A stretch of DNA of 12,255 bases. Origin: an uncultured Taibaiella sp. (GTDB lineage Bacteria; Bacteroidota; Bacteroidia; Chitinophagales; Chitinophagaceae). A model generated the notes under the pieces. That model was not told where the DNA came from. It did no database searches and saw only the letters and a program-made list of their open reading frames with translations. The stretch lies in the NCBI GenBank assembly GCA_946886975.1, contig CAMPJV010000044.1:1-12255 (forward strand). The letters are read 5' to 3'. Numbering within the stretch: position 1 is the first letter of the stretch; every line of letters begins with the position of its first letter. Shown one piece after another: positions 6,772 through 12,255 of the stretch. The translations under genes and the position numbers were made by a program.

Positions 6772-8001
6772 ATGACTAAGTTCCTTAAGTGCTCTCCGGT
6801 AGTACTTATTGTATGCATGTACCTAGTAACGGCAGTAATCTTGTCCTGCAATACCGTGGTCCCTTCTGATTCTGGTATTACTGAAGGCGAGAGGGTCGAC
6901 TCTACTGAAGAGCAGCTGGTGAAGCTGGCGGGCAAGAAGCCTTTGAGGCTGCTTAGTGACAGACCGCCGAACTTTGAAACTCCTCTTAAGTACTTCCTGC
7001 TGGACCTGACCCCTAATAATGTGTTCTTTGTAAGGTGGCATCTGTCCGGGCTGCCTTCTGCGGTGAATGAAGACACGTTTCGGCTGCGCATTGGGGGAAA
7101 TGTAAGCAAGAGACTTGCCTTATCGATGCATGACCTGAAGACGAAGTTCAAACCCTACTCTACCATTGCGGTATGCGCATGCTCCGGGAACGCACGGAGT
7201 TGTTTTAAGCCAAGAGTACCGGGCGCGCAGTGGGTGAACGGCGGCATGGGTAATGCGAGGTGGACAGGTGTGAGGCTGAAAGATGTGCTGGACATGGCCG
7301 GTGTGAACGGCAAGTCAGGGTTTGTTTCCTTTAATGGACTGGACGCGCCGCCGCTGTCCACTGTACCAGACTTCGTGAAATCTCTGTCGGTGCCACATGC
7401 TATGGATGGAGAGGTGATGATAGCTTACGAAATGAACGGAGAGCCGATACCATTGCTGAACGGATATCCGCTGAAGCTGGTGGTGCCGGGATGGTTTGCC
7501 ACTTACTGGGTAGGGATGCTGAATGAGGTGCAAGTGTACAGGGATAGATTTAAAGGCTTCTGGATGGACAAGGCATATCTTATACCCAAGGGCTCGCCGA
7601 ATGGTAATGAACGGCCGGATTCGCTTGCCAGGGAAATGGAGCCAATAAACAAGCTGAACGTGCGGTCGATATTTGTAGCTCCTGAGCCGGGGACACGTAT
7701 AGCCATGGGCAAGGTGACGGAGATCCAGGGACTGGCATTTGACGGAGGCGATGGGATCGTGAAGGTAGAGATTAGCAGCGATAGCGGAAGGACATGGATG
7801 CCCACCCGACTGGATGAGCCGTTGGGGAAGTACTCGTGGAGGAGGTGGCGGTATGCGTTTAGACCGGGAGGGAAAGGCAAGTATCAATTCTACGTAAAAG
7901 CCACGAATGCGGCAGGTGATACGCAGCCATGGAGGCAGTGGAACAGGAGCGGATATATGAGAAATGAGATTGAATCATTGGTCTTAAATGTTGATCGCTG
8001 A
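6772..8001 (+). CDS. SorA-like sulfite dehydrogenase, molybdopterin subunit (probable lipoprotein)
   Basis: Probable periplasmic sulfite-oxidising enzyme of the sulfite oxidase family, taking sulfite to sulfate and passing electrons to the cytochrome encoded next. 409 aa. Residues 1-26 are a hydrophobic signal ending 'VILSC', a plausible lipobox with C26. The molybdopterin domain (about 60-260) shows 'NNVFFVRWH' (R88, H90), the molybdenum-binding cysteine in 'CSGNAR' (C137), 'NARWTGVRLKDVL' and 'YEMNGEPIPLLNGYPLKL'. The C-terminal Mo-co dimerisation domain (about 285-405) shows 'GGDGIVKVEISSDSGRTW' and 'YSWRRWRY'. An in-frame TAA lies 12 nt before the ATG, so no longer N-terminus exists. There is no twin-arginine motif, unlike most exported molybdoenzymes. 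Its TGA overlaps the ATG of the cytochrome gene. Another small oxyanion or organic substrate is possible. Confidence 0.9.
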   Translation: MTKFLKCSPVVLIVCMYLVTAVILSCNTVVPSDSGITEGERVDSTEEQLVKLAGKKPLRLLSDRPPNFETPLKYFLLDLTPNNVFFVRWHLSGLPSAVNEDTFRLRIGGNVSKRLALSMHDLKTKFKPYSTIAVCACSGNARSCFKPRVPGAQWVNGGMGNARWTGVRLKDVLDMAGVNGKSGFVSFNGLDAPPLSTVPDFVKSLSVPHAMDGEVMIAYEMNGEPIPLLNGYPLKLVVPGWFATYWVGMLNEVQVYRDRFKGFWMDKAYLIPKGSPNGNERPDSLAREMEPINKLNVRSIFVAPEPGTRIAMGKVTEIQGLAFDGGDGIVKVEISSDSGRTWMPTRLDEPLGKYSWRRWRYAFRPGGKGKYQFYVKATNAAGDTQPWRQWNRSGYMRNEIESLVLNVDR

Positions 8002-8372
8002 TGGGATGTATGGCGCAACGGCTACAGACAAAAAGACTATGCATGATAGGGCTTGCTGTATTGTACCTGTTAGTTGCGGCATGTTCGGAGGATGAACGGC
8101 CGGTATCAGAAGAGCCAGTTGTGTACATAGATTCTGTGTTGGAAGCTGAGGATGTGAAAGTAGTGCTGCCCCAGGCGGGGGATGTGGAATTGGTGGAGCG
8201 GTACTGCATAGCGTGCCATTCGCTGAGACATATAGAGATGCAACCAAGACTGGCTCAAAAAGACTGGCAGAAACTGGTGGATAAAATGATAAAGACCTAC
8301 GGCGCTCCTATACATGACTCCGAGACTGCTGAACGCATAGCGAATTATCTCTGGGCGATAAAGCAGGGATGA
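8001..8372 (+). CDS. SorB-like mono-heme cytochrome c lipoprotein
   Basis: Electron acceptor subunit for the upstream molybdoenzyme. 123 aa: a signal peptide with lipobox 'VAAC' (C28), an acidic spacer, then one c-type heme site 'CIACH' (C69, C72, H73). 'MQP' (M80) and 'KMIKTYGAPI' (95-104) follow; the axial methionine is probably M80 or M96. The layout heme motif, MQP, Trp, KM-x-x-YGAPI is that of sulfite dehydrogenase cytochrome subunits (SorB). The ATG at 8001 shares its A with the TGA of the previous gene (TGATG), which points to translational coupling; the ATG at 8010 is an alternative start three residues later. The residues after the lipid-anchored cysteine are 'SEDE', resembling acidic surface-export signals of some Bacteroidota lipoproteins. 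Confidence 0.9.
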   Translation: MGCMAQRLQTKRLCMIGLAVLYLLVAACSEDERPVSEEPVVYIDSVLEAEDVKVVLPQAGDVELVERYCIACHSLRHIEMQPRLAQKDWQKLVDKMIKTYGAPIHDSETAERIANYLWAIKQG

Positions 8373-8443
8373 GGGATGGGAAAAATACCTATTGGTTGCC
8401 GAGGGGGTTCTGAAGGGGTATGATGCTAGTGTCGAGAGCCAGG

Positions 8444-8487
8444 GCAACTCCCAGGCAACTCCAGTGTAACTCCGCTCTAACTCCAAT
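8444..8487. repeat. Four tandem 11-bp direct repeats with AACTCC core
   Basis: The hexamer AACTCC recurs at 8446, 8457, 8468 and 8479, an exact 11-nt period. The units are GCAACTCCCAG, GCAACTCCAGT, GTAACTCCGCT and CTAACTCCAAT: the core is invariant, while the four to five bases between cores vary. One repeat per helical turn puts every core on the same DNA face. Confidence 0.88.
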
Positions 8488-8658
8488 GATATTGCAGGTG
8501 CTTGGGTGTTTTTTATTATATAAAGGCAAGTCTTTGTACCACGAAAACTCATGACGGAAACGAGCAATTCTTCCAGTTATTTCATTCTTAAGAGAGAGAG
8601 GGAATAGATAGACGAAATGCTGAATACCGTTGTCCCATTTATGAGATCGTATAAAAAC

Positions 8659-8709
8659 TAAAACACCGTGGCCGAAAGCTGTTTTGCTTTTACCGGCAAC
8701 GGTGTTTTA
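8659..8709. terminator. Bidirectional intrinsic terminator between convergent genes
   Basis: A perfect 11-bp outer stem pairs TAAAACACCGT (8659-8669) with ACGGTGTTTTA (8699-8709). After one G/A mismatch it continues with GCCG (8671-8674) against CGGC (8694-8697). An apical AAAGC/GCTTT stem (8675-8679 with 8686-8690) can close the top. The A run on one side and the T run on the other serve both directions: it lies 93 nt past the ilvE stop and 287 nt past the sorB-like stop. Confidence 0.85.
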
Positions 8710-8801
8710 TACTGACAGTTTTGGATTGTGAAATGCGGACTATAAAGAGAGGCGCACCCGGATCAGAATGCTGCTACATATGAAATAGAAACAGGCAACA
8801 G

Positions 8802-9869
8802 TTATACCTTAGATATCCAGCCGTGGGTATCCTCTTTGCGACCGTAGCGAATATCGCCAAGCTCCTGCTTCAGCCAATTGGCTATTTCCCACTCCTCAAC
8901 CGGACGAAGCTTCATATGATCTTCGCGATAAGTGAGCTCGGCAATCGGCGCGATAGAAGCTGCAGTACCAGTGCCGAACGCTTCTTTAAGCTGTCCCTTG
9001 CTGTAAGCCTCTGCGATCTCATCAATGCTTATTAAGCGCTCTTCAACAGTTATACCTTTTTCGCGGAGGAGCGTGATTACGCTATCTCGACTCACCCCCT
9101 CGAGGATGGTCTCTCCTATTTCGGGGGTAACTACTTTATCGCCAATAACGAAGAAAACATTCATAGTTCCGATCTCCTGAACATATTTATGCTCGAAGCC
9201 ATCGGTCCAAAGGATCTGGTCGTAGCCCATTTCCCTGATCTTCATAGTCGGGTACATGCACGCTCCATAATTGCCCGCCGCTTTCGTAAAGCCAATTCCA
9301 CCAGGGAAAGCCCTAACATATTGATCCTGCACATAAATAGACACAGGCTTAGCGTAGTAAGGGCCAGCAGGGCTTGTAATGATCATGAAAGTGAACTTCT
9401 CTGCGGGCTTTACACCAATAAACTCATCAGTGGCGATCATGAAAGGACGAATGTAGAGAGAGGTTCCTTCTGCGGAAGGAATCCAATCCTTATCCAGCTC
9501 AACAAGCGCACGAATACCTTCAACAAATAGCTCTTCAGGGACCTCAGGCATGGCCATACGTTCCGCAGAGCGGTTCATTCGCTTACCGTTGTCACCAGGA
9601 CGAAATATCAATGCATTTCCGTCGGCATCTTTGTATGCTTTTACCCCCTCGAATATTGCCTGTCCATAATGGAAGAATGTCGTAGCAGGGCTAAGGCTCA
9701 GATTTTCGAAGGGTACGATCTCAGGTTGTTTCCACTCGCCATTCTCATAATGAGCAACAAACATATGATCGGAATACAGCTTTCCGAACTGTATATTCGA
9801 AGGGTCAAGTTGCTTAATTCGTGATCTTTCTACTTTCTGCACCTTAATATCCAATGTGGAAACACTCAT
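8802..9869 (-). CDS. ilvE: Branched-chain amino acid aminotransferase
   Basis: PLP enzyme of fold class IV that exchanges amino groups between Leu, Ile or Val and 2-oxoglutarate: the last step of their synthesis and the first of their breakdown; cytoplasmic. 355 aa, the length of the eukaryote-like type II BCATs rather than the ~305 aa E. coli type. Visible landmarks: 'FHYGQAIFEGVKAY' (66-79), 'YIRPFMIA' (139-146), the PLP lysine K196 in 'GFTKAAGNYG', 'YVQEIGTMN' (229-237, E232), and the phosphate-binding 'FGTGTAA' near 299-305. The ATG at 9869 lies 101 nt from the divergent psi-like gene, so it appears to have its own promoter. It is a single-gene unit with its own terminator and no other ilv or leu gene nearby, so it is not part of a biosynthetic operon here. 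Confidence 0.96.
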   Translation of the reverse strand: MSVSTLDIKVQKVERSRIKQLDPSNIQFGKLYSDHMFVAHYENGEWKQPEIVPFENLSLSPATTFFHYGQAIFEGVKAYKDADGNALIFRPGDNGKRMNRSAERMAMPEVPEELFVEGIRALVELDKDWIPSAEGTSLYIRPFMIATDEFIGVKPAEKFTFMIITSPAGPYYAKPVSIYVQDQYVRAFPGGIGFTKAAGNYGACMYPTMKIREMGYDQILWTDGFEHKYVQEIGTMNVFFVIGDKVVTPEIGETILEGVSRDSVITLLREKGITVEERLISIDEIAEAYSKGQLKEAFGTGTAASIAPIAELTYREDHMKLRPVEEWEIANWLKQELGDIRYGRKEDTHGWISKV

Positions 9870-9970
9870 ACTTACAATTAATTAGAAAAGAAATCGGTTA
9901 ATTTCGCAAAGAAACGAAAATTTTCCCGGCGAGCCTTGCTAAACTTGGCTCTTCGCTACTTAGCAACTTC
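9870..9970. promoter_or_regulatory. Divergent promoter region, ilvE / psi-like gene
   Basis: The minus strand has TTTCTTTG at 9914-9907, 7 of 8 to the Bacteroidota -7 consensus, about 38 nt before the ilvE ATG. The plus strand has TAAACTTG at 9940-9947, also 7 of 8, about 24 nt before the psi-like ATG. Neither has a clear -33 TTTG at normal spacing, so both are tentative. Confidence 0.35.
9936..9966. repeat. Inverted repeat just upstream of the psi-like gene
   Basis: TTGCTAA (9936-9942) and TTAGCAA (9960-9966) are exact reverse complements 17 nt apart, ending 4 nt before the ATG. A second pair, GAGCC (9931-9935) and GGCTC (9947-9951), overlaps the left arm, so the two foldings are mutually exclusive. 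It could be an operator or a 5'-leader hairpin covering the start region; short enough to be chance. Confidence 0.5.
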
Positions 9971-10438
9971 ATGAATCATATATCTGATATAATTAACTCG
10001 CAGATTGTCAGCAGTCAATGGGACATTTTCTGGAGTGATGCCCAGAGTACTTTGAAAGACCTTCAACCACGGCCTGTGCTTGTGGCCACTGCACCCTTCA
10101 CCCATGGAAGTGCGGAGGAGACGCAGCTGAAGAAAATGCTACAGGCCTGTCAACTTCAAGAGGAAGACTATAATATCATTCAGTTCGGCAGAGACATAAA
10201 GCTTGCCTGGCACCTGCTGCGCGATACATTAACAGTTAAGACAATTCTCCTCTTAGGCGTTTCACCTGAACAGTTAGGCGTCTCCGCGCAATTTATGCCT
10301 CACCAGGTGAGCCGTTTCAATGGCTGTATATGGATAGTGACGGGTTCGCTGGAGCAGCTGATGCAACAACAGGACATTAAGGGTCACGTTTGGAATTATG
10401 GTCTGAAGCCTGTATTCATAGACAAAGTATTTGGATAA
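9971..10438 (+). CDS. Small conserved-looking protein, possibly DNA polymerase III psi-like
   Basis: 155 aa, soluble, no signal peptide or membrane segment. Helical N-terminus (about 1-30), a central alpha/beta part ('PRPVLVATAPF' 33-43, 'KTILLLGVSP' 90-99), then 'WIVTGSLEQLMQQQDIKGHV' followed by 'WNYGLKPVFID'. The last block resembles the 'L-x-x-L-x-x-(N/D)P-x-x-K-x-x-LW' ending of DNA polymerase III psi subunits (HolD), and an 'LLLG' strand precedes it. This is a resemblance read by eye, not a family assignment. It lies directly upstream of recQ (18 nt, same frame), so the two are probably cotranscribed, which fits a role at the replication fork or in repair. No stronger function can be given. 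Confidence 0.78.
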   Translation: MNHISDIINSQIVSSQWDIFWSDAQSTLKDLQPRPVLVATAPFTHGSAEETQLKKMLQACQLQEEDYNIIQFGRDIKLAWHLLRDTLTVKTILLLGVSPEQLGVSAQFMPHQVSRFNGCIWIVTGSLEQLMQQQDIKGHVWNYGLKPVFIDKVFG

Positions 10439-10456
10439 GCAGACCGTCAGCACGCA

Positions 10457-12255
10457 TTGGGGGCCATAAATCGTATACTAAAAGACTACTGGGGGTTTGA
10501 CAGATTTCGCCCTTTGCAGGAAGAGATCATCTCATCTGTGCTGACAGGCAAGGACGTTCTTGCGCTGCTACCTACAGGAGGTGGTAAATCAATATGCTAT
10601 CAGTTGCCCGCACTTGCGCGGCCTGGATTCACCCTTGTCATCTCACCACTAATAGCTCTGATGCAGGACCAGGTTGAAAGGCTAAAGGAGAAAGAAATAG
10701 CAGCGGTATGCCTCCACGCGGGGATGCACTACAAAGATGTGGAAAGGACGCTGCAGCATGTGGCTCAGGGTGCAATAAAACTGCTCTATGTATCACCTGA
10801 AAGATTACAGAGTAAGCTATTCAGAGAGTTTTTGCCAGCATTTGATGTAAACCTAATTGCCATTGACGAAGCGCACTGCATCTCACAATGGGGGCATGAC
10901 TTCCGGCCTGACTACCTGAAGATATCTTACCTGAGAAATATCTTTCCTGAAGTACCCTTTCTTGCGCTGACCGCAACCGCAACCAAAGAAGTACAAGAGG
11001 ACATTTCCACCCAACTCCGACTGAGAAAGCCAAGGCTATTCAAACAAAGCTTTGCAAGGGAAAACATTCACTATGAAATAAGATATAGCGACAGCAAGAC
11101 AAATGACACCCTGCAGGCACTAGCGCAACATCAGGGCACCTCAATTATCTATTGCAGGAGCAGAAAGCAAACAGAATCTGTTGCACGCACCCTTAACAGT
11201 TTTGGCGAAAAGGCCCTTGCATACCATGCGGGAATGGCAAAGGAGAAAAGAGAGCATTCACAGCAGGCGTGGATGAATAATGAAGTCCGGATCATGGTGG
11301 CAACGACAGCATTTGGAATGGGTATAGACAAACCGGACGTACGCCTTGTGATACACTACGATGCTCCGGAACACCCTGAGGCATACTACCAGGAAGCAGG
11401 ACGGGCCGGCAGAGATGGGAAACCCTCTTATGCATTGGCACTTTACAATAGCTCCGACATTAGAAAGCTGGAGGAGAGTACAGCAACCAGGTTTCCGCCT
11501 GAAGCATTTCTCAGGCAGGTTTACCAATCTGTTTGCGAATACCTGCAAATACCGATTGGCGTTGAGCCAGACAAATACTACCCATTTGATCTGCCTGAGT
11601 TCTGCCACAGATTTCAACTGGAAGTACTGCCTACCTCCCACGCGCTAAAGCTGCTGGAGCAGGAAGGATTCTGGACAATGACAGAAGCGGTATTTCGCCC
11701 CTCCACGGTGCAGGTAACTACAGACCGTCATGAACTGGATCAGCTATTCGCAATGCACGGCGAATATGAGGCAGTGGGAGTGCCGCTACTGAGACTATAT
11801 AGCAGCGTGTTTCACTACCCTACCCCAATTAGATTAGCTGCGCTGTCAAGACAGGCGAGGATGAAAAAGGAAGATGTTCAACTAATTTTGGTCAGGATGG
11901 ATGCACAAGGTATTATAGAATACGTGGAGCCAACGGAAGGTCCGCAGATATTCTTTCATCACCAGAGAGCAGATAGCAGGCACCTGATCATTGACCTGGA
12001 CAGGATACGACTGCTGAGGGAAAAGCATGTAATACGAACGGAAGCAATGATCAGGCTTCTGACGGAACAAGATGAGTGCAGGGAACGAATAATTTTACAA
12101 TACTTTGATGAGGGGAAGGGTAATCGCTGTGGGCATTGCGACAAGTGTAGCGATCACACCTTGTCCAGGCGCAGATCAGGCGATGTACGTGAAAGTTTAC
12201 TCAGCCTGCTATCTGGGAACCCCTCACTGAGCTTTGAGCGTATACTGGCAAGATT
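10457..12255 (+). CDS. recQ: ATP-dependent DNA helicase RecQ, Bacteroidota type (3' end cut)
   Basis: 3'-5' DNA helicase for recombination and fork repair. 599 codons are visible and the end lies outside the window. Motifs: 'FRPLQEEII' (17-25), Walker A 'TGGGKS' (40-45), DEAH 137-140 with 'CISQWGHDFRP', 'TATAT' (172-176), 'AFGMGIDKPDVR' (285-296) and motif VI 'QEAGRAGRDG' (312-321). Four zinc cysteines C541, C558, C561 and C564 (C-x16-C-x2-C-x2-C) follow a ~200-residue winged-helix-like region. The start is inferred as TTG at 10457: the upstream gene's TAA is in the same frame 18 nt before, no ATG is available before the conserved 'INRILKDYWGFDRFRPLQ', and this places the motif at the usual distance from the N-terminus. 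No HRDC domain is visible before the window ends. Confidence 0.95.
   Translation, partial: MGAINRILKDYWGFDRFRPLQEEIISSVLTGKDVLALLPTGGGKSICYQLPALARPGFTLVISPLIALMQDQVERLKEKEIAAVCLHAGMHYKDVERTLQHVAQGAIKLLYVSPERLQSKLFREFLPAFDVNLIAIDEAHCISQWGHDFRPDYLKISYLRNIFPEVPFLALTATATKEVQEDISTQLRLRKPRLFKQSFARENIHYEIRYSDSKTNDTLQALAQHQGTSIIYCRSRKQTESVARTLNSFGEKALAYHAGMAKEKREHSQQAWMNNEVRIMVATTAFGMGIDKPDVRLVIHYDAPEHPEAYYQEAGRAGRDGKPSYALALYNSSDIRKLEESTATRFPPEAFLRQVYQSVCEYLQIPIGVEPDKYYPFDLPEFCHRFQLEVLPTSHALKLLEQEGFWTMTEAVFRPSTVQVTTDRHELDQLFAMHGEYEAVGVPLLRLYSSVFHYPTPIRLAALSRQARMKKEDVQLILVRMDAQGIIEYVEPTEGPQIFFHHQRADSRHLIIDLDRIRLLREKHVIRTEAMIRLLTEQDECRERIILQYFDEGKGNRCGHCDKCSDHTLSRRRSGDVRESLLSLLSGNPSLSFERILAR

Larger units (their letters stand above)
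8373..8801. other. 429-nt gene-free stretch between convergent sorB-like and ilvE genes
   Basis: No supported ORF on either strand. It holds an array of four 11-bp direct repeats (8444-8487), an AT-rich patch at about 8509-8523, a short GA run near 8592-8601 and a bidirectional terminator hairpin (8659-8709). The stretch at 8488-8658 and the 92 nt before the ilvE stop show nothing recognisable. At ~430 nt it is long for a gap between two converging genes whose only apparent need is termination. Confidence 0.7.

Noticed and set aside
7315..7887. 190-codon minus-strand ORF, plus overlapping ones at 7503-7880 and 8106-8567
   Set aside because: Antisense shadows of the sorA- and sorB-like genes with His/Ser/Pro-rich, low-plausibility proteins; the plus strand carries full family motifs.
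8488..8560. Small RNA or promoter in the AT-rich patch after the 11-bp repeats
   Set aside because: No TAnnTTTG-like element with a partner -33 box and no stable hairpin with a T run; no downstream plus-strand gene to drive.
11258..11641. Minus-strand ORF of 127 codons and similar ones inside recQ
   Set aside because: They lie antisense to helicase motif VI and the following region; the plus-strand RecQ reading is unambiguous.

Overview
The window looks like chromosomal DNA from a Bacteroidota species, most likely Chitinophagaceae (Chitinophaga/Niastella-like). This rests on protein style: a DUF2851 protein, a Bacteroidota-type RecQ, an OsmC protein of the 'MTSKV-Y-G-LRT' type, type II BCAT and class 2 PyrF. 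Weak Shine-Dalgarno signals and candidate TAnnTTTG-like -7 promoter elements agree. Assignments come from reading motifs, not from database searches.

Layout. 1-3057 (minus strand): a beta-barrel-like secreted protein of unknown function, then lipA (lipoyl synthase) 21 nt downstream, then a membrane family-2 glycosyltransferase that runs off the left edge. A 42-bp tandem repeat lies between lipA and the glycosyltransferase. 3161-3568 (plus): an OsmC-family protein with a TTG start, divergent from the barrel gene. Its stop codon overlaps the stop of the convergent DUF2851 gene. 3565-5719 (minus): pyrF followed by the DUF2851 gene, a probable two-gene operon. 5821-6504 (minus): an unrecognised lipoprotein, separated from pyrF by a strong intrinsic terminator. 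6772-8372 (plus): a sulfite dehydrogenase pair, molybdopterin SorA-like and mono-heme cytochrome c SorB-like, coupled by a TGATG overlap. 8373-8801: a 429-nt gene-free stretch holding four 11-bp direct repeats and a bidirectional terminator. 8802-9869 (minus): ilvE. 9971-10438 (plus): a small protein with a faint DNA polymerase III psi-like signature. 10457-12255 (plus): recQ, TTG start, cut by the right edge.

Functionally this is mostly housekeeping: lipoate cofactor assembly, pyrimidine synthesis, branched-chain amino acid metabolism, peroxide/thiol stress and DNA repair. The only clear two-component system is the periplasmic sulfite oxidation pair, in which SorA would pass electrons from sulfite to the lipid-anchored cytochrome SorB.

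No mobile element, CRISPR array, tRNA or rRNA was seen. I did not find a convincing new multi-gene system. The points most worth a second look are the SorA-like enzyme with no Tat motif and a substituted family lysine, the 11-bp repeats, the psi-like gene in frame with recQ, and the relocated zinc module in RecQ.
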